A stretch of 64,000 nt of DNA from Arthrobacter ipis (GCF_014694315.1 NZ_JAAOXD010000001.1:82839-146838); one strand, 5' to 3'; shown: positions 39,416 to 47,380, counted from the first letter of the stretch. Numbers and translations: made by a program. Notes: a model not told the origin generated them from the letters alone.

Positions 39416-40852
39416 ATGACCAGTTCCGGCAGGCCCGTGCGAAGAAGCCCGGGCGGGCGCCACCGCAGGGTTCTAAGTGCCGCCGTGGCACTGGTGCTGG
39501 CCGCGAGCCTGGGGGCGTCGGCTCCTGCCGCCTTCGCAGACGACCTTGAAGACCAGCAGGCCGCCCTGAAAGCCGAAGCTGCCCGGGTCCAGCAGTCGCT
39601 CGAATTCGTCGACGCAAAAATTTCCAAAGCTGTGGGCGACCTGGTGATCTACCGGGGCCAGCTTCCTGCCGCGCAGCAGGCGCTTCTCGAGGCCCAGGGC
39701 CGGGTGGCGAGTGCCGTCAAGGAAGTGGAGGCCCTCGCTGCCAGAGTGGATCTGGCCCAGCAGAATAAGGCCAAAATCACCCAGCAGCTGGATGCAGACA
39801 AGCAGAAGATCGCCAGCACGAAGAAGCTGATCGGCCAGATCGCGACGCAGGCGTACAAGTCCGGCGGCGTGCCGTCAGATCTCACCCTGTTCTTCGGTGC
39901 CAACAACACGGGCAGTCTCACTGACACGATGGACATGGCCGACCAGGCATTGCGTAGCCAGAACTCCGCGATGGACAAGCTCACGCAGCAGAACGCCACC
40001 AACGTAAACTCGCAGGCACGCCTGCAGGCAGTCGAAGCCGAGATCAAGGACCTCAAGGCCAAGGCCGATGCGGCGCTGGCCAAAGAGAAGGCCGCCCGCG
40101 ACGAGGCCGCCGCCAAGAAGGCCAAGGTGGACAAGCTCATCGCCGACACCACCCGCCTGAACAAGGAGCTGGAGGCGGCAAAGCCCGGCATCCAGAAGAA
40201 GCTGGACACCGTCAAGACACGTCAGCAGGCCGTCGCGGCCGAAATTGTTGAACGCGACCGTAAGCTGCGCGAGGCTTGGCTGGCCGAACAGCGCCGCATA
40301 GCTGAGGCCGCTGCCGCAGCAGCCCGGGCACGGGCCGAAGCGGATGCGCGGGCTCGGGGTGATGCCGAAGCTGCGGCCCGCGCGCGGATCGTGCAGCCGT
40401 ACGTGCCTCCCGTGACCGGGCCGCCGTCGGCCTTTGGCCTCCGCCACCCGTTCCCTGGCAGCGTACCCATCACCTCCGGTTTTGGATGGCGGGCGACGCC
40501 GCCAGGAACCATCGATTTCTACGGTGCCGGCGGCTACATGCACACGGGCATTGACTTCGGTGCCGCTTGCGGGACGCCCGTGTACGCGGCGGCGGCCGGC
40601 GAAGTTTTCTCGGCTGGCTGGGCGGACGACGGCGGCGGGAACAACGTCAAAATCTCGCACGGTGTGGTCCAGGGCAACTCGCTGACCACGATCTATTACC
40701 ACAACACCAGTGTGGTGGTCTCGCCCGGACAACAGGTCAGCCAAGGCCAGCTCATCGCATACTCCGGCACGACGGGAAACTCCACCGGCTGCCACTCGCA
40801 CTTCGAGACTTGGCTGAACGGCGAGGCTGTTGACCCGATGCGCCTGCTCTGA
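39416..40852 (+). CDS. Exported coiled-coil M23 (LytM) peptidase, FtsEX partner
   Basis: This 478-residue exported protein has a signal peptide ending near PAAFA, a long coiled-coil region (about residues 40-320, rich in Q/A/K/E heptads such as LKAKADAALAKEKAARDEAA) and a C-terminal LytM domain with an intact zinc site: HTGIDFG (H-x3-D) and CHSHFETW (H-x-H). The layout is that of EnvC, but EnvC itself is inactive whereas this one retains its metal ligands, so it should cleave peptidoglycan peptides when activated by FtsEX. I choose the ATG at 39416, with GAAGGA six bases before; ATG at 39395 is possible. Confidence 0.9.
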   Translation: MTSSGRPVRRSPGGRHRRVLSAAVALVLAASLGASAPAAFADDLEDQQAALKAEAARVQQSLEFVDAKISKAVGDLVIYRGQLPAAQQALLEAQGRVASAVKEVEALAARVDLAQQNKAKITQQLDADKQKIASTKKLIGQIATQAYKSGGVPSDLTLFFGANNTGSLTDTMDMADQALRSQNSAMDKLTQQNATNVNSQARLQAVEAEIKDLKAKADAALAKEKAARDEAAAKKAKVDKLIADTTRLNKELEAAKPGIQKKLDTVKTRQQAVAAEIVERDRKLREAWLAEQRRIAEAAAAAARARAEADARARGDAEAAARARIVQPYVPPVTGPPSAFGLRHPFPGSVPITSGFGWRATPPGTIDFYGAGGYMHTGIDFGAACGTPVYAAAAGEVFSAGWADDGGGNNVKISHGVVQGNSLTTIYYHNTSVVVSPGQQVSQGQLIAYSGTTGNSTGCHSHFETWLNGEAVDPMRLL

Positions 40853-40967
40853 TCAGGGGCAGGGGCAGCCTTACGGCGCGGGCCCGCCGGTGCACCTGCC
40901 GTAGAATAGTAAGACTTTGTTCCGGTGCCGCCGGGACAGCCAGTACCGAGAACTGAGGAGTTGAACC

Positions 40968-41438
40968 GTGCCCAAAGAAAGTGGCCGAAAAGTCGTGGCC
41001 ACCAACCGGAAGGCCCGGCACGACTACCACGTTATGGACACCTATGAGGCCGGCATCGCTCTCATGGGGACGGAGGTGAAGTCCCTCCGCGAAGGCCACG
41101 CTTCCATGGTTGACGGGTTCTGCACGTTCTATAATGACGAGCTCTGGATGGAGGGCATCCACATCCCTGAGTACAACCAGGGAAGCTGGACCAACCATGC
41201 AGCGCGCCGGCGGCGGAAACTCCTGCTGCACCGCGAGGAACTTATCAAAATCTCGCACAAGATCCGCGAATCCGGCTTCACCATTGTGCCGCTGCAGCTG
41301 TACTTCGTGGACGGCCGCGCCAAGGTGGAAATCGGCATCGCCCGGGGTAAGAAGGATTACGACAAGCGCCAGACTTTGCGCGAGCAGCAGGACAAGCGCG
41401 AGGCCCTTCGCGTCATGCGGGAACGCAATCGGCGCTAG
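40968..41438 (+). CDS. smpB: SsrA-binding protein SmpB
   Basis: SmpB binds tmRNA and delivers it to stalled ribosomes for trans-translation. The 156-residue protein has the oligonucleotide-binding fold segments ATNRKARHDYHVMDTYEAGI and GTEVKSLREGHASMVDGF and ends in the basic tail that mimics a codon-anticodon duplex (GKKDYDKRQTLREQQDKREA). TGAGGAG precedes the GTG start, and TAGAAT at 40902-40907 could be its -10. The tmRNA gene follows 122 bases later in the same direction. Confidence 0.97.
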   Translation: MPKESGRKVVATNRKARHDYHVMDTYEAGIALMGTEVKSLREGHASMVDGFCTFYNDELWMEGIHIPEYNQGSWTNHAARRRRKLLLHREELIKISHKIRESGFTIVPLQLYFVDGRAKVEIGIARGKKDYDKRQTLREQQDKREALRVMRERNRR

Positions 41439-41469
41439 GACGGAAAAATCGACGCGCGGTACATCGGCT

Positions 41470-41500
41470 GGAATCAATACTCGTTCCGATGCGTTATGCT
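41470..41500 (+). promoter_or_regulatory. ssrA promoter region with a SigR/SigH-type element
   Basis: GGAAT (41470-41474) and GTT (41493-41495) are separated by exactly 18 bases, the consensus of SigR/SigH promoters, which respond to thiol-oxidative stress. A housekeeping-type -10, TATGCT (41495-41500), overlaps the SigR -10. Both would start transcripts near 41503-41507, leaving a leader of about 55 bases to be processed from the tmRNA. SigR control of ssrA is known in Streptomyces coelicolor; here it is predicted from the motif. Confidence 0.65.
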
Positions 41501-41560
41501 AGGTAGTCCGGCAGGGATCTGGTCCAGAACCTGAGCTCCGCCGGTTTGGTAACAAAATAC

Positions 41561-41929
41561 GGGGATGATCGGTTTCGACGATGTTAGTCGCGACAGGTGA
41601 AGCGGGCCGAGGATGCAGAATTATCTCGTAAACGCTGTCTGCAAACCAATAAGTGCCGAATCTAAGCGCACTGACTTCGCTCTTGCTGCCTAAGCAGTAA
41701 GACAGTCCGTCAGCCCGAGGTTGCTATCGCCCCGGATCCTGGCGTCATTTAGATAGCCACTGCTGTTTGCTCCCGTCATCGGAGTAAACGGGACTTTTAG
41801 ATGACTGGGCCCGGATCAGCCGCCTGTTTGCAGGACGGCTGGGGCCGAGAATATCCGACGCAAACTGCGCCCGGAGAAGCCCTGACAACACGACATCGGA
41901 CGGGGGTTCAATTCCCCCCATCTCCACCT
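41561..41929 (+). ncRNA. ssrA: Transfer-messenger RNA (tmRNA)
   Basis: The 5' end GGGGATGATCGGTTTCGAC and the 3' T-arm and acceptor (GGGGGTTCAATTCCCCCCAT, then CTCCACC) pair as a tRNA-like acceptor stem, GGGGATG with CATCTCC, about 369 bases apart. The tag reading frame is at 41655-41693 and encodes AESKRTDFALAA then a TAA stop, ending in the ALAA degradation signal expected of actinobacteria. The terminal A of CCA is not encoded (CCT) and must be added. It is followed by two hairpins, the second a strong terminator. Confidence 0.97.
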
Positions 41930-41931
41930 TA

Positions 41932-41970
41932 GATGACCCCAGACATCCTTTACGGATGTGTCGGGTCATC
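41932..41970 (+). other. Imperfect hairpin after ssrA
   Basis: GATGACCC...AGACATCC (41932-41948) pairs with GGATGTGT...GGGTCATC (41954-41970), giving a stem of about 16 pairs with one mismatch, immediately before the main terminator. It may protect or guide 3'-end processing of tmRNA, or be an additional terminator arm. Confidence 0.6.
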
Positions 41971-42006
41971 AAAAACACCCCGGTCTACGGACCGGGGTGT
42001 TTTTGT
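41971..42006 (+). terminator. Strong intrinsic terminator of ssrA, possibly bidirectional
   Basis: AAAAACACCCCGGTC (41971-41985), loop TACG, then GACCGGGGTGTTTTT (41990-42004): a perfect 15-base-pair stem flanked by A-tract and T-tract. The symmetric tracts would also stop the convergent minus-strand gene that ends at 42073. Confidence 0.92.
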
Positions 42007-42072
42007 TTGCCCGTTTCTCTGGGCTGGTAGTTCCGGGTGGTGTCTACGGTCTTGCCTCCGGTGTAGGCAAAG

Positions 42073-43989
42073 TCACCACGTCTCGCCTTGGAAGCAGGCA
42101 CCCAAGGCACGGAATCCGTACAGAGTCCCCTGGAGCGCCAGGAACTTGGTCATCTGGTCCGCTGTGGTTTCCTTGATTGCCGAGAACGCCTCAAGCACGC
42201 TGGGAGACAGCGCGGCACCTTGGCAATCCGCGAAAGCCACCTGCGAAAGCCCGTTCCCAAAGTCCCGGAGGGTGCCGCCGGTTGGCTGATCCCACCACGG
42301 GTTGCTGAGGAACTGGAGAGTTGCGGATTTTCCGAATTCTGGCTCCAGGACCAAAACCGATTGAAGCGTGTATCCCTGATGCGGTGCGTCTTGTGGCTTG
42401 CCAAGCTGGGAGGGAAGATCACTGTAGCCCCAGTAGCCGGTGGTTGGGTTGAAGAGATAGCGGTCCGCGGCGGTTATCTGCGCCACGACGTCATCGAGCA
42501 GGGGGATGCTCCAGCCGGTTACTTCACGTACCTGCTTGAGCCAGGCTCCCGCGCCGAGATTGACGTTGGGCACGCAGGGCAGGTCCTTTCCCGAGTTCGA
42601 GTAGGCAACACAGATTCCGCCCGGCACATTTACCCGCGGGGTATTGAGCAGGCTGTCGACGGCCAAACGCAAATCCTCGTCGGTCACCAGCTTGTTCTGC
42701 CAGGCACCGAGCAATGCTGGCCCGGCGTGCCCGGCTGTGGACACTGTATATGTGGTGGACTCCGGGTTGGTAGTTCCGTCGCCGAACGCGTCCCAGGCAT
42801 TTTCGATGCCCCACCCTCCGTCTGGCTTGCGGACATCGAGGAGGTGCTGCACAAGCTCTGCAACAGTAGGACTATCCCACCCCTCATGTCGCGCGTGGAT
42901 GATGATGTCGAAGCCAGTCGATGCGGCATCGTGCGATCCGGCAGTCATACCCTTGGCTAGTTCCCAGAGCGTTTCCGACTCCTGACCCCACAGCGTTGAG
43001 GCTGTCGCTGCCTCAAGCAGGGGTGCATCCGTAATTTTGACCGTCACAGACATGCCAGGGATGCGGTTTTTACCCGCCCAGAGGTCAGGAGCCACTGTGA
43101 GCCGTCGCGCTGGTTGTGGAGTTACCCTGCAAGAAGCTGACGCCGTGCGGTCCGGGCTGAGCCGCACCAGCAGTTCGGCGGGGCATCCAACTGCCCCGGC
43201 TACGCCGGGGGCGATGCGCAGTACCGCGCCTGGTGACCACAACGGGCCTCCCACCGTAAATCGCAGAGTGGTCGCTTCACCGCGACGGACCACAGTTGGG
43301 ACAACCGCTGTCACGCCAAGGGCTGCGACACGGGACGAGGTGGTGTGGGTTCCTACAGCGCGGCCGCCGTAGTAACGTGTCGCCACCGCGGTGACGGGGT
43401 ACCCGCCGGCGCCCCTTGGCAGAAAGGTGCAGGTGGTCCTCGCGACGCCGGTGGCAACCCACTTTGTGGTGCCGCAGCTCATGGGGGAGGGGCCGCTGGG
43501 CACGATACGCACAGACTGGCCGGCCGGAACGTTTTTCAGTGTGGCTGTGATGGTCCCTGTGGTGTTGACCTTCAGGGAGGATGCGATGGTGAGTACAGGC
43601 GGCGCGGGCTTGGCCGTAACCCGAAGCGAGGTCGTCTGGGTACCAACGACCCGCCCGCTGTAGAAGCGGGTGGCTTTGGCGCTGACGGTGTACCCGCCGG
43701 CGAGGCGTGGCACAACGGTGCAGGAGGTGACCGCGACTCCGGGTGAGGCCCACCTGGTATTGGCGCAGGTCGTCCCCGCCGGGCCGGTGACGGCGATTGT
43801 CGCAGAATGGCCGCTAGGAATATGTCTCAGCGTGGCAGTGATGGTCCCCCGGCTGCCCACCTGCAGTGCCGAAACGCTAATCGACAGAGTAGGAGACGCA
43901 GCTTGCGCCTGGTAGGGGACGCCAATGATTACGAGCGCGCTGGCGATCAGGATGCCCATAAATGTCCTTGGGCGTAGTCCGACTAACAT
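42073..43989 (-). CDS. Secreted protein with tandem beta repeats and a cyclase-like helical domain, function unknown
   Basis: A 638-residue exported protein I do not recognise. A signal peptide (MLVGLRPRTF... ending VPYQAQA, about residue 30) precedes two tandem repeats of about 92 residues that share TITATL, A-x-TTC/TSC and GGYxVxAxATRxYxGRxVGTxTTS, each with a Cys pair, then a third diverged copy (to about 325). The C-terminal 310 residues are helical with DVRKPDGGWGIENAWDAFGD and NPTTGYWGYSD, resembling the GGWG/QW turns of alpha-toroid proteins (terpene cyclases, prenyltransferases), plus scattered cysteines (GGICVAYSNSGKDLPCVP). The frame extends upstream to 44163; the ATG at 43989 starts the signal peptide. 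It lies alone beside tmRNA, a common island site. Confidence 0.72.
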   Translation of the reverse strand: MLVGLRPRTFMGILIASALVIIGVPYQAQAASPTLSISVSALQVGSRGTITATLRHIPSGHSATIAVTGPAGTTCANTRWASPGVAVTSCTVVPRLAGGYTVSAKATRFYSGRVVGTQTTSLRVTAKPAPPVLTIASSLKVNTTGTITATLKNVPAGQSVRIVPSGPSPMSCGTTKWVATGVARTTCTFLPRGAGGYPVTAVATRYYGGRAVGTHTTSSRVAALGVTAVVPTVVRRGEATTLRFTVGGPLWSPGAVLRIAPGVAGAVGCPAELLVRLSPDRTASASCRVTPQPARRLTVAPDLWAGKNRIPGMSVTVKITDAPLLEAATASTLWGQESETLWELAKGMTAGSHDAASTGFDIIIHARHEGWDSPTVAELVQHLLDVRKPDGGWGIENAWDAFGDGTTNPESTTYTVSTAGHAGPALLGAWQNKLVTDEDLRLAVDSLLNTPRVNVPGGICVAYSNSGKDLPCVPNVNLGAGAWLKQVREVTGWSIPLLDDVVAQITAADRYLFNPTTGYWGYSDLPSQLGKPQDAPHQGYTLQSVLVLEPEFGKSATLQFLSNPWWDQPTGGTLRDFGNGLSQVAFADCQGAALSPSVLEAFSAIKETTADQMTKFLALQGTLYGFRALGACFQGETW

Positions 43990-44250
43990 CTCTTGCTTCC
44001 CCCCGTACTGCGTCCTGTTGACGGCGCCGGCGCCTGGCAACGTGTGACGCGTTACAGCTCTTCCATTTGCTCCGCGTAGCCACGGATGTGACCTGGAGCA
44101 CAGAAGGTAACAGGTCGAGGTTGGGGTGCCTCCCCCCAAAATGGGGGGGGCGGCCGCTTTCACCTCCGCTTGCCCAAGGCTTGCCCTCCCCGTTCACCCA
44201 AGGCGTAGCCGCTGCTGGACTAGGCAGCGGGGGCTGATTGTTGTGTTGGA

Positions 44251-44275
44251 TAGCACCGGGTATTCACGGGTGCTA
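44251..44275 (+). promoter_or_regulatory. Hairpin just upstream of the protease ribosome binding site
   Basis: TAGCACC (44251-44257) and GGTGCTA (44269-44275) form a stem five bases before AAAGGAGG. It could affect access to the ribosome binding site or be an operator. The remainder of the 305-base gap 43990-44294 holds a C6/G8 palindrome (about 44130-44150, CCCCCC and GGGGGGGG around AAAAT) and no gene I can support; it must carry both divergent promoters. Confidence 0.4.
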
Positions 44276-44294
44276 ATTGCAAAGGAGGCCCTCA

Positions 44295-45278
44295 ATGTCC
44301 ACGGCGGCTGCAAATGAACCGGGTCCCGTCGAAGACGGCCCGGCCCTCGACTCTTACTCGGAGACGGTCATCAGGGTGGCCAGGACCGTCACGCCCCATG
44401 TGGCCGCCATTGAGATGACGGGGAACCGCCGCAACGGACGGTTCCGGGTCGGCGCCGGATCCGCGGTCCTGTTCACCGAGGACGGCTACCTGCTGACCAA
44501 CGCCCACGTGGTGGCAGGCACCCAGAAGGGCCGTGCCGTGTTCGCCGACGGCTCCAGTACAGACCTTGAAGTCGTTGGCGCGGATCCGTTGTCTGATCTG
44601 GCAGTGATCCGGGGCCGGGCCCCGCATGTCGCTCCTGCCGAGTTCGGGGACGCAGAGTCACTGCAGGTGGGGCAGTTGGTGATTGCCGTCGGAAACCCGC
44701 TGGGGCTCTCGGGCTCGGTGACGGCAGGTGTGGTCAGCGGACTGGGACGCGCCATACCGGTCTGGGCCGGACGCAACCGCAGGGTCATTGAAGATGTCAT
44801 CCAGACCGATGCCGCTTTGAACGCCGGCAGTTCCGGCGGGGCACTGGCCGACTCACGAAGCCGGATCGTGGGAATCAACACTGCCGTGGCGGGTGCCGGG
44901 CTGGGACTGGCCGTACCCATCAACCGCACGTCGCGCCGGATCATCTCCGCGCTCCTGTCGGACGGAAGGGTGCGGCGCGCCTATCTAGGCGTGGTCAGCA
45001 CCCCGATCCGGCTGGGGGCCAGCGAAGTGGTCCGCACCGGCCAGCGGGAGGGGCTGCGCGTCGTGGAGGTGCTCTCGGGTTCCCCGGCCGAGCAGGCAGG
45101 GCTAAAGACGGGCGATGTGCTGCTGCGCGTGGGCGCCCGCGCCGTCAGCAATGCCGAGAGCCTGCAGAAACTCCTCTTTGCCGAGGCCATCGGCGTCCCG
45201 ATGAACGTATCGGTCCTCCGCGACGGACACCTAACTGACGTCATAGCCGTCCCCGGCGAGATGGCGGACTGGGGATAG
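44295..45278 (+). CDS. Trypsin-like S1C serine protease with PDZ domain (HtrA/DegP family)
   Basis: The 327-residue protein has a chymotrypsin-fold protease domain (about residues 25-215) with the triad in LLTNAHVVAG (His), DPLSDLAVIRG (Asp) and NAGSSGGALADS (Ser), and one C-terminal PDZ domain (about 225-320; GLRVVEVLSGSPAEQAGLKT, GDVLLRVGAR). Such proteases degrade or refold damaged proteins. Unlike most HtrA homologues it has no signal peptide or membrane anchor, so it may be cytoplasmic or exported by another route. AAAGGAGG seven bases before the ATG fixes the start; the frame is open to 44277. A tandem 15-base repeat spans its stop codon. Confidence 0.9.
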   Translation: MSTAAANEPGPVEDGPALDSYSETVIRVARTVTPHVAAIEMTGNRRNGRFRVGAGSAVLFTEDGYLLTNAHVVAGTQKGRAVFADGSSTDLEVVGADPLSDLAVIRGRAPHVAPAEFGDAESLQVGQLVIAVGNPLGLSGSVTAGVVSGLGRAIPVWAGRNRRVIEDVIQTDAALNAGSSGGALADSRSRIVGINTAVAGAGLGLAVPINRTSRRIISALLSDGRVRRAYLGVVSTPIRLGASEVVRTGQREGLRVVEVLSGSPAEQAGLKTGDVLLRVGARAVSNAESLQKLLFAEAIGVPMNVSVLRDGHLTDVIAVPGEMADWG

Positions 45279-45328
45279 GCGGACTGGGGATAGGCGGATT
45301 GGGCACGGACCAGGGGCCGGGCACGAAA

Positions 45329-45362
45329 AACGGGGTGGCCAGGGAATCCTGGCCACCCCGTT
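45329..45362 (+). terminator. Intrinsic terminator between the protease and a convergent small gene
   Basis: AACGGGGTGGCCAGG (45329-45343), loop GAAT, CCTGGCCACCCCGTT (45348-45362): a perfect 15-base-pair stem with five A before it. Poly-U support is stronger on the minus strand, so it probably serves the convergent small gene ending at 45381 as well as the protease. Confidence 0.85.
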
Positions 45363-45380
45363 CTCGGTGGTATTGGGCAA

Positions 45381-45515
45381 TCAGCGTTTCTTCAGGTGCG
45401 CTACGGGGTCCGCTGCTCCCTCATGCGGGGCCTTGGCCTTCTTATCCGCGCGTTTCTGTTTGATGGTCTTGCCCGCTTTTTTCTGCTGTTGCTGGTGCGG
45501 CGATTTGTCCGGCAT
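45381..45515 (-). CDS. Small, very basic protein (44 residues)
   Basis: This short gene encodes 44 residues beginning MPDKSPHQQQQKKAGKTI and ending VAHLKKR, with ten or more lysines and arginines and no hydrophobic core. GAGGGAG lies upstream of the ATG and a strong terminator follows, so it has its own expression signals. The composition suggests binding to nucleic acid or another polyanion, or a disordered protein. I recall similar short Lys-rich hypotheticals in related genera, but no function is known to me. Confidence 0.7.
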   Translation of the reverse strand: MPDKSPHQQQQKKAGKTIKQKRADKKAKAPHEGAADPVAHLKKR

Positions 45516-45606
45516 GGCGTGCTCCCTCGTCCGAGGGGCAGGAGGGTGCCCCTCCCTACGTAAATTACGCCTGTTTCAGCCCAGATGTAACTGCCCGGCT
45601 TACCCG

Positions 45607-45993
45607 TCAGCCCGTGACGTCGGCGATTCCCACAAACCTGGTGCCAACGCCGTCGAACTCGCTCCGTACATATCCGGGCGCGGGCGGGGGAACCTCGGAG
45701 GGGCGGTGATGATCGCACACGACGTACGTGAACTCCGGCCACCACTTCTTTGGCCGGGCCGCCTCCTCGTAACCGCAGACCGCGCAAACGAGGTGCACCC
45801 ACACCGGCCGCTTCCCTGTCCGGTTGGCGCGGGACTGGACGAGCCACGCAGGCGGATTGTCCAGCAGTTCGCCAAGCTGGGCTTCGGTCAGAAGCTTGGG
45901 AATGCCGTGGCGCTGCGCCATTTCCAGTGGTACATCCAAGGCAATTGCCGCGTCACGTCTGCTGATCATCCAGTCCACGATACGGTAAGTCAT
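45607..45993 (-). CDS. Conserved hypothetical protein with a putative zinc knuckle
   Basis: About 128 residues. The N-terminal half (MTYRIVDWMISRRDAAIALD, then LPLEMAQRHGIPKLLTEAQL-like helices) could be a small helical DNA- or protein-binding part. The second half has VCAVCGYEEAARPKKW and TYVVCDHHRP: two Cys in CxxC spacing and a later Cys-x-His-His cluster that could bind zinc. The frame is open to 46116; I prefer the ATG at 45993, whose start codon overlaps the divergent MFS start (CATG). ATG at 45969 is an alternative; neither has a strong ribosome binding site. Function unknown. Confidence 0.65.
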   Translation of the reverse strand: MTYRIVDWMISRRDAAIALDVPLEMAQRHGIPKLLTEAQLGELLDNPPAWLVQSRANRTGKRPVWVHLVCAVCGYEEAARPKKWWPEFTYVVCDHHRPSEVPPPAPGYVRSEFDGVGTRFVGIADVTG

Positions 45994-47380
45994 GAGCGAT
46001 GCCAGCCAGACCACTGCTCCCACGCGTCTCCAGCGACAGGTGCTGGCTGTCGCGATCGTGGCGTCCTTCATGGCGATCCTTGACAGCTTCGTCGTCAGCC
46101 TGGCGCTGCCCGCCATCGGCAGGGAACTCGGCGGCGGCCTCCGCGTTCAGCAGTGGGTGGTGGATGCCTACCTCCTGACGCTCGGGGCGCTCATTCTGGC
46201 GGCCGGCTCGCTCTCGGACCATTTTGGACGGGTCCGGGTGCTGCAGTGGGGGCTGGGCGGGTTTGCCCTCACTTCGGTCCTCTGCGGGGCAGCGTGGACC
46301 GGTGAAATGCTGGTGATAAGCCGGGGGCTGCAGGGAGTGGCCGGAGCACTCCTGGTGCCCAGTTCGCTCGCGCTGATTGTCAGCCACTTCGACAGCGGCG
46401 CCCAGGGGGCGGCCATCGGCAAGTGGTCGGCGTGGACCAGTGCTGCAGCCATCGTGGCCCCCTTGATCGGCGGCGTATCAGTGGACCTGCTCTCGTGGCG
46501 GGTCATCTTCTTCGTCAACGTGCTGCCGGCGGTGGCCATCTGGCCCGTGCTGGCCAGGTTGCGCAAGGCCGACGCCGTCCCCGGCCCGGCCGGCACCATT
46601 GACATTGCCGGGGCGCTCCTGGCCGTCATCGCACTTGGCGGACCGGTGTACGCGCTGATCGAGCAGGGGACTGCAGGCTGGGGCAGCCCGCATGTCTGGC
46701 TGCCGCTGGCGGCAGGTCTCGTGGCCGCGGCGCTTTTCCTCGTTCATGAATCGCGCACTGCCGTGGCGCTCCTGCCCCTGGGCATGTTCAGGGTCCGGAA
46801 CTTCGGCTGGGGCAACATCGCCACCGCCGCGATCTACGGCGGCTTTTCCCTCGGGTTCTTTGCGCTGGGTATCTACATCCAGCAGGTGGGCGGCATGAAG
46901 GCGACCACCGCCGGCCTGGCACTGCTGCCTTCGACGGTGATCCTGATGCTGCTGGCATCGTTCTTCGGTGGCCTGGCCGGCAAGTACGGACCGCGGTGGT
47001 TCATGACGGCCGGTCCGGTGCTGTGTGCGGCCGGATTCCTGCTGACGCTGTCCGTTGGCGGCTCCCTGAACTACTGGACCCAGGTCCTGCCGGGGCAGGT
47101 GGTCTTCGGCCTCGGTCTTTCCATGACGGTGGCACCCCTGACGGCGGCCATCCTGGGATCAGTCCCTGAGAAGCAGGCCGGCGTGGGCTCGGCCGTGAAC
47201 AATGCGGTTTCGAGGATCGCCGGCCTGGTCTGCATCGCCTTTGCGGGCTTCATCATCGGTCCCGAGCTGACGACGGCGGGCCTGCACCGCGCGCTGCTGG
47301 CCACCGCCGCGCTGCTGTTGCTGGGTGCGGCCTGTTCCGCCGGCGGAATCCGCAACCCGGTGCCGGCTAGCCGCCGCTGA
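45992..47380 (+). CDS. MFS drug exporter, DHA2 (EmrB/QacA) type
   Basis: A 462-residue major facilitator protein with 13-14 membrane helices. LDSFVVSLALPAIGRELGGG in helix 1 is the DHA2 motif D1, GALILAAGSLSDHFGRVRVL is the MFS motif A loop, and GLQGVAGALLVPSSLALI the motif B/C region. Proton-driven efflux of hydrophobic compounds is expected, but the substrate is unknown. Its start is shared back-to-back with the divergent hypothetical gene, and its 3' end overlaps the convergent crcB gene by 14 bases. Confidence 0.9.
   Translation: MSDASQTTAPTRLQRQVLAVAIVASFMAILDSFVVSLALPAIGRELGGGLRVQQWVVDAYLLTLGALILAAGSLSDHFGRVRVLQWGLGGFALTSVLCGAAWTGEMLVISRGLQGVAGALLVPSSLALIVSHFDSGAQGAAIGKWSAWTSAAAIVAPLIGGVSVDLLSWRVIFFVNVLPAVAIWPVLARLRKADAVPGPAGTIDIAGALLAVIALGGPVYALIEQGTAGWGSPHVWLPLAAGLVAAALFLVHESRTAVALLPLGMFRVRNFGWGNIATAAIYGGFSLGFFALGIYIQQVGGMKATTAGLALLPSTVILMLLASFFGGLAGKYGPRWFMTAGPVLCAAGFLLTLSVGGSLNYWTQVLPGQVVFGLGLSMTVAPLTAAILGSVPEKQAGVGSAVNNAVSRIAGLVCIAFAGFIIGPELTTAGLHRALLATAALLLLGAACSAGGIRNPVPASRR

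Noticed and set aside
41745-41978. 77-residue minus-strand frame
   Set aside because: It lies antisense to tmRNA and its terminator; RNA structure explains the region.
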